From positions 91,688,842 to 91,752,841 of the forward strand of contig CM043953.1 in NCBI GenBank assembly GCA_014529385.2: a stretch of 64,000 nt of DNA, in the 5' to 3' direction. Position numbers and translations under genes: made by a program. Under the pieces are notes generated by a model. It saw only the letters and a program-made list of their open reading frames with translations, made no database searches and was not told the DNA's origin. The DNA comes from Adiantum capillus-veneris. Lineage: Eukaryota > Streptophyta > Polypodiopsida > Polypodiales > Pteridaceae. Numbering within the stretch: the first letter of the stretch is position 1; every line of letters starts with the position of its first letter. This document shows positions 32,780 to 44,333 of the stretch, piece after piece.

Positions 32780-34700
32780 TGATTTTTTGCAAATTACCTA
32801 TTAACGTCCTTATAAATCATCAACAGGAGAAATTTACTGATAATATCTCCCCAATGAGTGTAAATAGTGTATATACTATCAGAAAATCATCAAAGATTAG
32901 TCCTTTTTGTTATTTTTCATTATTTTTCGTGATATTGAGACTTAAAAATGGAGAAATCTAACAAAAAACAATAAAGTTGTGTTTTTCAATGGATTTTCTT
33001 AATTATTGGATTTTTCCTTTGCTTTTTTCAGCATATTTTTTTATTTTCTTTAATTTTTTCCAATAAACGTGTCAAAAATTAATAATAAATAGCAAAGGAG
33101 CTTAGATGGAAAAATTGAAGACACAGTGGTGATCAGACAAGCACAAAAAATTTCAATGAAATCGAAAGATGGAAGCGGGAAGCCTAAATCAGGTGGTCGG
33201 ACCTACTTTTGCAAAATTCTTACAGAATGAGCTATAGGAATCCGATTGGGGAAATTTTTGAGTCTAACATAGATTTCATGGCCTAGTATAGATACCCAAG
33301 GTAGGCTAAAATCACTTCATTTACACTTGTTGCCTTTGGAGAGAGAGCTTTTCGACCTCCTTCGCGGGTATTTTTCGGAGTCCACAGTCACCTGTTTTCA
33401 GCACCGTCTCATACGAGACATGAGGGAATTTGAGCAGTGCACGAAGACGACCAAAAATCAACCATAGCGTCCTGTTAGCTCAACCAAATCTGATGAGATT
33501 TGAACTGTAGCATGACCCAACATAATAGAACACTTCTATATCACCAGTTGACCATTCGGCAAGGGTTGAGGGGGTCCGAAGTGGAAAAGCTAGGTTTTTG
33601 GCAAATGCCAGAATTGCATTCTGACTCCATAGACAGCTTGCATAGGAGGTCTATATACAATGTATATGATTGGTTTCATAAAATCAATCAAGCGAAGCCC
33701 TCGAAAAGCAGAAAACGGCTCGAAGGCTACAAAGTGTCAAAATCGACATACGAGGTCAAACTAACTCCAAATGGGCCAAAATTGGATGAGTTGCTTCACG
33801 ACTATAAGACGACTATGTTGCGGACAACTCCATAGCCTCAAAAGTGACTAACCAACTCTACAGGCCATGTAGTCACAAAAATCGGTGATTTCAGAGTCGA
33901 CAAAGCACAAAGTGATGTTGGCACGACCAAATCTTACCAAATTCAATTTAGGACTTGTTTTAGGTGTATAGAATGTGTTTAGGTCAAAATTTCTAGGTTT
34001 TGCAAGAAAATGTAGATTGCTGTAAATGATCGCGATCATGCCAAAGTGTTCAAGTATGAGCCAAAAAATGACCACTTATAACTTGGGAAATTGCCAAAAA
34101 ACGCAAAGAAGCCTTTCAATCCAAATTCTAAGTTATGTATCACATTTTTTGATCCAAATCACCTCATATCACATACACAAGGTCTATACCATGCCTAGAA
34201 CCAAGTTATACAAAAAAATATTCATTTTGGTAAAAAAGTTAATAATCGAGATTATTTACTTTTTGGCCAAAATGGGGGGAATTTGCAACTTTGCCATCAT
34301 GGGACCAAAGTGCATACTAAGTCCACTAGCCAAGTTTGAACAAATTTGGAGATCAAGATCTCAAACTTCCTTTGCATCTACTGTTTCAGAGACCTAAAGC
34401 CTAAATCTAGCACCATTTTCACCATGTGCACTCAAATGAGCCTATATTTCACTCACAGTATGTATTTGGTATATACTTCAAGCCTATAATGTCAAATTTG
34501 CAAAAAGTTGAAAAATTACTCAACTATAAATAATCGCGATTATTTACTTTTGTTGCAATTTTTTGTTTTGACTTCATGGATTTGACCTTTACATGTTTTT
34601 ATGCATCTATGTATGTTCAATAAATAATTTGAAGCAAATTGGACTCAATTTGTTAGCATTTTAAATTGAAGGACATTTCAGAGAAGAATCTGTCAAATTT
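32780..34700 (+). repeat. Second palindrome-bearing leader, before 3' ORF
   Basis: Noncoding, A+T-rich. It contains palindromes of the same core at 34026-34039 (14 nt), 34238-34259 and 34527-34546 (20 nt perfect), with intervening text similar to the 5' leader. It precedes the 3' ORF just as the first leader precedes gag. The 111-codon frame at 33500-33835 has no recognisable domain. Confidence 0.7.
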
Positions 34701-34734
34701 GCTAACTTTGACACTCTATTCCCTTAACAGGAGC

Positions 34735-37700
34735 CATGCAAGCTACAGAGAAAGCCAAGAAGAAGCTCTCGCAAAAGGAGAAGCTGCAAGAGCTACCACC
34801 ATACCAATTGGACCCCAGTCCGGTCAAAACTGCCAAAGTGACCTATCTGTCAAGAGAACAGTTGGAAGAGAACAACACCACAGTGTTCACAGGTAGATTC
34901 AAAAGCGAAGAAGGACATTAGGTAGAACTATAACTTCTACCAAAAGAAGTATATGATGTCGCAGCAAAGCCCGAGATGAAAGAAGCCAACCAAAGGCTGG
35001 GGCTCATAGATTTTTACGAACAAGAGCCATGTGGAGGGGATTTTCAAAAACCTTACGAGCTCATGTTCACAATCAAAGAAGATGGAACCGCCCAAATCTC
35101 TGACCAGCAAGGGAACAAAGTCAAAATGGTGATTACCAAAGAGATAGTGGTAGACGCTCTCAAATTGCCAACAGAAGAAATGACAATGAGAGCAAGAGAT
35201 AGAAAGACGATAGGAACCTTCACCAAGGAAACCGCCGCTGCCACATTTACCGATCTCATCCAGAAACAGGTAGAAGAACCTGCAAGACTATACCACCAAC
35301 ACTAACACTTCCTCGCCAAGAGACCGCCAAGGTACGCTACACCCAATCATGTGGTTGCCACCACATTTACACAAGTTCTCAAGTCGACAACCAGGCAACC
35401 TATAGACCACGTGCAGTACGTGTTGTTCACATTGAAGGGGACAAAGAAAGAGGGAAACATAACATATCTGGGAGCACCAAAGGTTCTAACCCGAATTTTC
35501 TACCATGCTACTGGCATGGCCGACAACTTGCTGCTTGCCCCAGATCAGAACACTTGGATCATGTCAGCACAACCTTCCCCTCGAGCCACAAGATCTACCA
35601 AGAGAACATACAAATCTGATGAATAATCTGTTGAGAGCTCGCCAGAACGACATAGTAGTGAAAGCTCCGATAATGAGAAAAAAGAGCACGAAGGGAAGAG
35701 ATGAAAAGAAAATCCATGGCAGCACATCAAGAGGAGCCACAATAGAAGTAGGCAAGATTTGAGAGAGAAAATCACTCTTATGAACGCAGCCACCAAGCTC
35801 AAGGCAAGGACCCTGCAAAGTGGGTACCTATAAACGTCAAAGGGCCAAGAGCAAATCACCATACTAGGAAAGAGGCAGAAGACCCCACAAAATTATTGGA
35901 AGAAATGTATCAAGAGGCTGAAGCTTTGAAGCTAAAAGAAACCCAAGAAGCGGAACAGAAATCTAAAGAGGCGACAGAGCAGCAAAAACAAGAAGAAGCA
36001 ATTGGACAAGTAGAAGCACAACATGAACAAGGTGACATGTCTCCTCGATCGTCTTCACCTGCTCCAAAACAACATGATCACCCCATGCCAAGCCCACCAG
36101 CATCACCAGTAGATTGGACCACACAAACTGAGCCCACAAAAGAAACAGAGCCTGAACAAAAAGAAGCAGCCGAATCTGCACAACAGGCAGCCACTACACA
36201 AGAGCAACACAAAGAACAAGAACCAAAGCCGAAAAGAGAAGCAAGTCCTGCACCAAAGGACACCACAAAGTTTGAGCAAACACAGGAACAACAAACAAAG
36301 TAAACCCCTTCTACCTCAACACAGCATGAAACGGCCGAGGCATCCACGAAGCCTCAGGATGAGAAAGCAGAAGAAGGCCATCCACAGCCTCAAAGGCAAG
36401 AACAACCAGCCGCCACTACGCAGCTGAGAGAGACACAAGAGACTACTGAGACATCTAGGCAGCTAGCAAGAAATGAAGATTGGCAATCAAATGATGAGGT
36501 AATCATGGAAATCAACGAATATGCAAAGCAAATGCAGGACATGACGAAAAGACTCCGATCAGCAACACTTAGCCGCAGCACAAAGGCTAAAGAACTAGAG
36601 ATGGTGATTGACGCTCTCCAAGGAGAGTTAGAAGATAGATTAAATGTCATCACCGATCCACAAAAGCAAGTGCAAGAATTGAAAGCTGAAGCTAAACAAC
36701 ACCAACTAGCAAGGGATAAACAACAAAAGGAGATGGAGGAATTAGGTGACCTACTTACGAAGTTGTCAAATGCTTGCAAAGCCAAAGATGAACAGCTGAT
36801 AAAAGTTACCAACGAACTTCTAACTACAACCCTATCGATCCAAAAGATTCAAGTATAATTAGATGTAGCGAATGCCTCCCTATAATACTCAAAGTAGAGA
36901 ATAAATAATCATGCAACTTTTTTGCGGCAAATACAAAAAAATCTTGCAGTAGCCTCGATCAAAGGGACAGATGAGGTATACAAAGCATTAGAGAAAAAGA
37001 ACAAAGACCTCGAGCTGGAGCTAAAACTGGAGCAATCTGCGCAGAGACCTGGCTTTAATGCGGATGCAACGAGAAGAAGAGCCACTAAAAGAAATAGTTG
37101 AGATTAAAAGAGTCAACCAGTTGCTGAGAGATGGACGGCCAGAAACACAAGAAGAAGGAGGAAAGTCAGAACAGCCACAGATAGATATCCCCTCAGTATC
37201 TTTTGTTGAGATGGAAACACAGCCAGCATAAGGGCTAGGTGGTGAGGATGAATTCCAGGTACAACTAGCAAAAGCTAATATAGTGCCAATGGTCCAGCTG
37301 TCAAAAGCTGAGGAAGATGAATTGAAAGAGAAGATTACCCAGGAGGTGGATGAGCAGTGAAAATCAGTGATGGATTGGGAGTTTAGAGTTCTTCACTCTG
37401 TCAATGTTACTCAACTCACTCCCATTCAAATCAATGTGCAATGGCATTAGCAATCCCTGCCATATCCCTTGATAAAGATAGAGTTGCTCCAAGTCAAAGA
37501 GAGGCTTTACAAAGACATGTAAGTAGAAGGCGCAGATGAAGACCACCCAAAGTGGAGGCTGAGCTAGTTGAACAAGAATCCAAGGTATTTGATTCTGTTC
37601 ACAAGAGCATTTGCTTCACTACAAAAGGATCCTACCTTTTGTCATGTACCAAGAGAAAGGACCTGGCAAGCACAGGTAATAACGAAGAAGCGGCCAACCT

Positions 37701-38216
37701 GGTTGAACTACCCAAGATTGCCTGCTTTAGGAAAGGGACTGGCCACAAAAAAATACATGGTGAAAATCCTAATGGGTGCCATGGCATTCTTCAAAAGTCT
37801 ACCTTGATCTATCATGCGCGATGCTATATAAAATCTGTCGAATGCTGCTCACCTGCATCGAATTTTTTCATGAGCCAGAGCAAGTAGGTGCCCCGTGGAT
37901 GTCATTCCTCAAGGGTAATAAAGGATTATGCTACAATCTCAGTGGTCAACCTTCCGAAGAATTCCTCTATGGCTTGTACACCCGGTGCATGTTCTTACCA
38001 TCACATAATATGTTGGCGTTTGAGGAAGCATTTTACACAGTGATCAACAACCTGACTTAGAGACTTGTAGGCTACTCCGCAGTAGAGCTGAAAAACAGAG
38101 TCACTATGCAGTTTTTGCAGGTGCCAGATAAAGAGAGAAAGATCAGATACAAAAAGGCTCTAAAAGCACTTAATGACCGCCTAGCCAACCGTCAACCTGA
38201 AGACTATTTTAGCCCA
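34735..38216 (+). pseudogene. Long 3' ORF of Gypsy family, coiled-coil protein of unknown function
   Basis: It lies between integrase and 3' LTR, where Athila- and SIRE-type plant elements carry an extra ORF. The N-terminal part (34736-35626) has LGLIDFYEQEPCGGDF and YVLFTLKGTKKEGNITYLG. A Glu/Gln/Lys-rich stretch with Pro- and Ser-rich linkers follows (35896-36300), then a long heptad-like coiled coil (36505-36858). The C-terminal part (37560-38216) has ARAPWI-like PWMSFLKGNKGLCYNLSGQ, RCMFLPSHNMLAFEEAF and ELKNRVTMQFLQV. The same C-terminal half is in element 2 (57900-59450). I see no signal peptide or clear transmembrane segment, so envelope function is unsupported. At least five interruptions. 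Confidence 0.7.
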
Positions 38217-38245
38217 TAAAGCTGTGTCAAGGGACAACACAGGCG

Positions 38246-38257
38246 AGGAGAGGGGAA
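38246..38257 (+). other. Polypurine tract, element 1
   Basis: GGCGAGGAGAGGGGAA lies directly before the TGTTAG start of the 3' LTR. The sister element has AAGGAGGTGGGGAA at the same place (59469-59482). Confidence 0.7.
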
Positions 38258-39179
38258 TGTTAGCAGCAAGGTAACCCAGATACCATTTTTCGGAGCTCTC
38301 ATTGTAAAAACACTTATTATTTTGATAAATTGGGAATATTGTAACTCCTATTTTTTGGATAAACTTTGTAATAGATGAGTCGGGGCTACAAGCTTCCAGA
38401 TTTTATCAACCTGTGATTACCCATCTTTAGTTAGAGCTCCCACATTATTAGTTTTGACCACCAAAAACCTTGGCTAAGATATAAAAGCCAATTTTTGTAA
38501 GTTAATTTTAAGTTTTTGGATAATGAAATACACAATGTGAGCTAACGGCACTCACTTCTCTCTTTCTCGTGCTTTCTACTCCCTCCTCAGTTGTCACATT
38601 GCAGTTGTGTTTGTTGCATTGCAACCGCAGGTAAGAGCTCTATGCATTGACATAAACACTTCACGATATTTCGTAGCTTTTGGCTTCGCTGACCCACGGC
38701 CTAATTTCATCATAAGTAGGAATTTACACTTCAAATTCAAAAACTAAGCATAGGGGTATTGGGGCATCATTCATTGCTAAGCATTTAGGTGCATTCTGGG
38801 TCGAAAACGACTAGGTCAAAATTTCGCTGCTGTTAATAATCGCGATTTTGGCACTTGATCTAGAGTGGGATTTGAGACCATAAGCATGCGTGCTTAGATC
38901 TTATAAACATGTCCTAGAAGTTTCATTACATTTGGAAGTCATTTGATGCTCTAACGGATGTGATTTGTTTGCCGATGAGTGATTGGCTTTTGGTGATTTC
39001 AGTCACTTGAGTGTAACTTGAGTTAGATGCGGATTGTTTGTTGTTTTCCAAGAGATTGACAACTTCTTGTAGCCTCTATGCACTAGTCGAGTCAGCTTCG
39101 TCTCATGGATTGACAATTTAATCGTGGTTCTCGCTAAATTTGCAATAAGATAGAAGTGAGGTTAGACACCCATCCCACA
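38258..39179 (+). repeat. Gypsy element 1, 3' LTR
   Basis: Collinear with 22045-22920 and about 45 bp longer: it keeps GTGCATTCTGGGTCGAAAACG and a TTAATAATCGCGATTTT stretch (near 38831), where the 5' copy is shortened. Ends CCCACA. TATA box at 38480-38487. Confidence 0.88.
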
Positions 39180-41100
39180 TATTAGTTCTCCCTACTAAAC
39201 AAGCAATGGGCAAGCATTGGCTAGATTCAAGATTGGAGGCAGTAATGAAGAACATATGGTGCCCACATTGACCACACGGGATGAAGATTTTTTTAATGAA
39301 AGGTACTATGGGGGCCTTATCAACCGGAGTGAAGGCTTGTTCCATGGGCATTGGTCTGAAAAGATGCTCACAATGAAAAAAGACTAGCCAAGACTTTTTG
39401 CATCTGTGCAAGGACTGCCTGACCATCTGCAGTGGGAAAGATTTTCATAAGGATTCAAAAGACATGAAATATAGGATTCTTTAAGAACGATATATTCCTA
39501 AGAGCCAAGGTGTTTGAGAGCCAAGCACTCCTGATCGTAACACAAATTGCTAGATTTTGTAACTTCAAACAAGTATGGAAGGCAATCTTCAAAAATACCA
39601 TGAAAACAAAAATGCCATGAAAACAGCTAGGTTCACAAAGATATTGCAAGAAAGTAGGGGGGAGATTATTGCTTTGGGTAAATGAATGAACACTAATGAG
39701 TGGAACAAAGCAAGCAACACAACAATGACTAACTTATGTGGGTAAGGTTGTGGGCTCTCTTTCCATTGTGGGTGACACCTCTATCAATTGATGTAACGAT
39801 GGTCTATTCTAGATATTATGGCTCGGCACAAGCATGTCATGAAATTGTATTTTTTTGGTTTTGATAATGTAATCCACTAGTCTTGTGAGTTTTCCAAAAA
39901 AGAAAAAGAAAAAAAAGAAGAGTGTTGTCTCTCTTGGCTATTTTTTGATAAGGTGAAGCAAGGGCTCCTCTCCAAACGCTATTGACATCTTGGACTTGAA
40001 GGCAAGAAGTTGACATGAGGGACAAATGCATGATGAAAGGGTTACTCCATTGCTCTTGGAAAACAAGGCAAAAGTTCACTATGGCCTACATAAGGCTATT
40101 AAAATAATTTAATATTAAAAGATTTCTTTGTGAGAGAAAACAACAAAGTGACAGTAAATTTTTTAAAACATTTGTTATCACAATATTATATTATGTTTCT
40201 TGAAAAAGGTGTAAACATAAACTATCTAAACTACCTATATTCCAAAAACATAAAAAACAATGTTTGAAAAACCACTGAAAGCATTGTAACAAATTGAAAA
40301 AAAAAAGGTGAAAGATCGAAATAATATTTAAGGTAAGTCTCAATCTTCACTGAAAACATGGAAAGTATGTCTAACTCAACTCTCCTCTCAGTTTTCTTTT
40401 AGAAAGCCAAAAAGAAAGTTTTTTGCCATGTGGCACTAATCCGCAATTTTTATCCAATGGTTCATAATTGCACAAAAAATCCAACGTTTTACTAAGGACT
40501 CCTTATGCAGTCCAAAAATGTGGTACATTGCAATGCTTTGGTCGACTTATATGCTAAAAATAATCCCCTTTCAAAGGCATAAGAACTCATCCATGATATT
40601 CTAATCGAGAATGTTACGGCTTGATGCCCTCAGACATGCAAATTCTAGGCACTTTTGCAACTGCAATGTGAACGGGCGAGTTGTGATCACACACCCTTGC
40701 ACTAGGGAATATTGAGATGTAACCACAACACCATAATCAAATGGAAAATAAATTGTAGCAACATACTTGATTGACTACTCTTGAAACATTTTTTCTTTAA
40801 AATTATAAAATGCATTGTGCAATGTGAACAAGCGCACTATGTGCAAGGCTTTCAATGGCGTTGTGCATCGGGTGGTTCGAACCGGCCTTAAGAAATTGTA
40901 TAGGATTGACCCATTGGTAAGAGCGAGAAAGACCTGCCGTAGGTGGATCGCATGAGCTCGTGGAATAGACGAGATGGAGTAGACAAAGTATTTTCAATAT
41001 TATTTGGCTAGACATGCTTCTTTCAATGTCAACATCCATCCTACACACTATCCAGAGGCTTTATGTAAAGAACTAGAGGAGCATACACTACATCAAGATT
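39180..41100. other. Unassigned region
   Basis: Frames up to 102 codons (minus, 39118-39426) partly overlap the LTR and have no recognisable domain. 39840-39930 has a T-rich then A-rich stretch that might be an old LINE tail, but I could not confirm it. Otherwise A+T-rich sequence with nothing supported. Confidence 0.35.
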
Positions 41101-41104
41101 CGTG

Positions 41105-41690
41105 AGTTGAACTAGCTTGGAGGTGGAGATATGTGGAAGTTCACATAGCCCTACAAGATTTTGAATATGCACAACAATTTCGTAATAAACCGTTGACAAA
41201 ATTCCTTTCGAACATGCAACAACAACTATAGTGGTGGGAGCAAGTCGATACGGATAAAACCAGATGGCAAGAAATAGAAGCACAAGAGAAGAAACAGGAG
41301 AAAAGAGGGGCCTTTTATCATAGCTTGAAACCTTGAGCTGAACTACCTCCTCCCATCATCCAAGCTACTGCTTCTCATCTCTCACGTTCACAATTGGAAA
41401 GCCCCCAAACTCCCACCATTGACCCCTTTCCTCTACCTGATCCATTACAATCTCAAGGTTGGTCATATCCTCCCAAGTCACCAATTTTACACACAACGGT
41501 CTTCAAGGATAGAGAGTTGTGTGGACACACACAAAAGGATTGATGGGTATGCGAAAGCTACCCCACTAAAGGTCAAAGTCAAGCTCTAAATTTCAAAGCA
41601 AAGTCTACAAAGAGATGTAGTGAAGGGAAAAAGTTGAAGATTCTTTTCTTGCAAGTGGCATGTCATTTAAGAGAGATGGCTTAGTGGCCA
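41105..41690 (+). pseudogene. Degraded coding-like stretch, unrecognised
   Basis: One frame is nearly open for about 190 codons but has no ATG start: EVHIALQDFEYAQQFRNKPL, then a Gln/Trp/Glu/Lys-rich stretch, then Pro-rich LPPPIIQAT and SPQTPTIDPFPLPDPLQSQ, with two or three stops. The composition (charged helix, proline-rich linker) is reminiscent of retrotransposon gag linkers. I do not recognise a family. Confidence 0.3.
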
Positions 41691-41952
41691 AGGGAGCTAG
41701 CTTGGTTGGTTGAGTCTTTGTCCTCCACGACTTGTGTCATGTTTTATGCATGTTGCATGGGTGAGAGGCCCTTCATGTGCAATTGACAATAGGCATTGTG
41801 GGGGTTGCATATCAAACTCACATTGGGATATCGGCAAAGAGACTATTACAAAAGAAAGTAGTGGACTTGGTCAAATTGGCTATCTGCAAATGCATTTGAC
41901 ATGGAGGAAAAGTCCTCTGATAGATTGGGAATGTTCATTGGTTGGGTATAGC

Positions 41953-42105
41953 AGTATGTTTCAAGATGTGATGATTTTATTCTAGTCTACCATTTGGCTC
42001 CAAAGTCTAACAAAATTTTTAGTCTCACTTTGTAGGGTTAACACACACCCACCCCCCCCCCCCCCCCCCCTTCCCGTCTACCCCCAAGAAAAAGAAAAGA
42101 AAGAT

Positions 42106-42149
<44 letters not shown>

Positions 42150-42225
42150 ATAGAAGTGGATCTCTAGTATGTTTCAAGATGTGATGATTTTATTCTAGTC
42201 TACCATTTGGCTCCAAAGTCTAACA
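41953..42225 (+). repeat. Perfect 60-bp direct repeat flanking C-run and (GA)n
   Basis: 41953-42012 and 42166-42225 are identical over 60 bp (AGTATGTTTCAAGATG to CAAAGTCTAACA). The 153 bp between them contains about 19 consecutive C (42052-42070) and a GA tract (42110-42147). A recent local duplication is the simplest reading. Confidence 0.93.
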
Positions 42226-42230
42226 TAGCA

Positions 42231-43190
42231 CCCCATTCGGCAAAGCCCCCCATAGCACCTTCCATAGAAAAATATTCGTAAAAGATGATCATTGTGGAGT
42301 CCATATGTTATTAGCTATTGCCACCTATCTTGATTCAAGCCATTGCTTATCCACCTTCTTGTTGAGGGGGGAGAACCAACCAGTTTCAAGCATTAGAGTG
42401 TGGTATATATCCTTGGTTTGCAATTTGGTAGCTTCAAACTCCAGAACACATTTTTCTCATCTTTCTCAAATGTCTTTCGAGGTCTTGTTGAAACTTGGAG
42501 AGCTACTGGAGGTTGAGACGGTGACCTCAAATTGGTAGCACTAACATACAAGGCTAAGGATAGCCTAGCTTATGTGTGCATGGCTGAAGGAGAGGCCTCG
42601 AGGGTCAGCTCCATTGTGTCCATGTTAAAGAGATTTTCTATGGTAGGAATTAAGTGGACCTACACTACTATGGAGTCGGCCTAGAAGGTCTATGGAAAAT
42701 CCTACGGTTCTTTCATGTTTGAGGGGTCTGATTTGGAACTAATATTTTCTAGTTGGTGTTAATTTCCTACTGCATGCCAATGTTCCTTCCAAATCTTGGA
42801 ATCATGGAGGGAGGTGAAGTGCTCTGGTTCCCAACGTGGCACAAGAGGGAGCTATTGTGGCTCTCTCCTAGCGAAGTGAGTGGGTGTAGGTGGGTAGGTA
42901 GATGGGTTCCCACATAGGATCTGGTGCTTTCATGATATCGGTTTTAGTTTCAAGATATGGTGTACTTTATTTTGATGGCATAATTTTAGGTTCATACATT
43001 ATCAAGAAAGTTTGTTCTCAAGGGGATACCATGGGCCTCTAGTCGTGAGAGAAGTTAAGATATATTAAATAAGATAATAAAGACAATGATTTATTGTGGA
43101 AAGATGGGTGACTCCACACTTAGGAAAATGTCACAATACACGATCAATTCAATCATGACTTGTCGTATGGGCAATTCTTAATCTGGTGAT
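42231..43190. other. Unassigned region
   Basis: Frames of 60-80 codons only, no recognisable motif and no repeat ends seen. Confidence 0.4.
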
Positions 43191-43192
43191 CT

Positions 43193-43606
43193 CTAAGATT
43201 CTTCTTGGAAGTCATGGTTGGAAGTACCCTTGGGTTTCCAACAATAAAATTTGTACGCACGTTTTTTTGGGTACTTAGATTGCCAAAGATAGTTGTAGGT
43301 TTTGTAAGTTAGAATCGGTGCCTTGTACTCACCTTCATTGATTGCCAAAGATTGCCAAAGATAGTTGTAGGTTTTGTAAGTTAGAATCGGTGCCTTGTAC
43401 TCACCTTCATTGTAAGAAGTGGTTGGAACTTTCTCCTTTCCATGTTGTTGATTATTAACATCCACTAATATCAAAGGTGTTGTGCCTAGAAAAGCAAGCC
43501 CACACCTGCATTGTATGGTTTGTCTACCTAGCTCACTCTGAGTCACAAGATACCTTGTACAAAAATGATCTGATGTGATGAAGCCATAATGGCCATTAGC
43601 TATCAA
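43193..43606 (-). other. 137-codon open frame with in-frame 72-bp duplication
   Basis: The minus strand is open for 137 codons. It contains the 20-residue repeat EGEYKAPILTYKTYNYLWQS twice, from a 72-bp tandem duplication (43278-43349 and 43350-43411) that preserves frame. I recognise no family. It could be chance, or a piece of a decayed coding region. Confidence 0.25.
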
Positions 43607-43609
43607 TTG

Positions 43610-44330
43610 TCATACGGCTATAACCTTGGTGTGGAAAATAATTCGTGGACTATCTGCTTTAGGCCACCCAATCCTAACAAGAGAATGCCTAATAATTGGG
43701 TCGAGGGCCAAGCTGAGGTGTTCCTTGTACCTAGACACCCACTAGAGGTAATTTGTGTCTTCATCCTTGGGCAAGTACTTAGTAACTCTAGTATATACTT
43801 CAACAATGTATATGCATCCTATGAGCATTTCATGATACTAATTGTGTTTTCTTTTTCAATGCAGGTACTATGTTGCAGCAATTAGAGCATGGAGGTGGTG
43901 ACCCCCCCCCCTAGCAAGCAGCACCCGGCTTCCCCAGAGTAGCCACAACCATTACATCAGGCACCAACACCTCGTGTTCCTTGTACTTAGACCCTCTCTA
44001 GCATATATACACACTTTGGTGACAGAGTTGTTTCATGGGACAGAGCACCTTCGCAGGCTTTCAGCCTGCCTAGAGTCCACCAGGTCAACGGTAGAGTCCT
44101 TGGAGGCTACCGCGGCAATGTTCGGTATGATGCATGACCCTTGTGCCTTCCAGGAGTGGGCACTCATGCAATGTGTTGGGAATGCAGGCTTGTCATGGAG
44201 TCAAAGGGAGGCCCTTCCTTTGATACGCTCACTCACTTTGTAGCAGTTTTGTCCATGGCCAGGAGACTTAGTGGCACAAGCACCCTTTCGCATAGAGGAT
44301 TGTCTACACCCTGGCACAAGAGAGCATGCC
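43610..44330. other. Unassigned region
   Basis: Overlapping plus-strand frames (98 codons at 43589-43885, 89 at 43974-44243, 92 at 44141-44419) have coding-like composition (for example AFQEWALMQCVGNAG) but no known motif. A run of nine C lies near 43904. Confidence 0.3.
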
Positions 44331-44333
44331 CTT

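Larger units (their letters stand above)
22045..39179 (+). mobile_element. Large Gypsy-type LTR element 1, RT-less, with 3' ORF
   Basis: LTRs at 22045-22920 and 38258-39179 pair with each other: both contain the same ATTTTAAGTTTTT and GATAATGAAATACACA segments, which the related LTRs at 52130 and 59483 lack. A decayed tRNA-Asp primer site follows the first and a purine tract (GAGGAGAGGGGA) precedes the second. In order: leader with palindromes, gag with two zinc knuckles, protease, a TIR-transposon insertion, integrase, a second retropepsin-like region, a second palindrome-bearing leader, and a long 3' ORF. RT and RNase H are absent. No target duplication is visible (GATTG left, TATTA right). 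All ORFs are interrupted. Confidence 0.85.

Noticed and set aside
35545-36347. Several 70-105-codon minus-strand frames, Leu/Cys/Ser-rich
   Set aside because: Antisense shadows of the Gln/Glu-rich 3' ORF.
34735-38216. Envelope gene
   Set aside because: Position fits, but I see no signal peptide, transmembrane segment or cleavage motif, and the protein is charged and coiled-coil.
22040-39184. Target-site duplication for Gypsy element 1
   Set aside because: GATTG and TATTA do not match; LTR pairing rests on shared sequence features instead.
41880-42030. Copia integrase C-terminal fragment
   Set aside because: A reading like DRLGMFIGW followed by HLAPKSNKIF is suggestive but too short and frame-broken to support.
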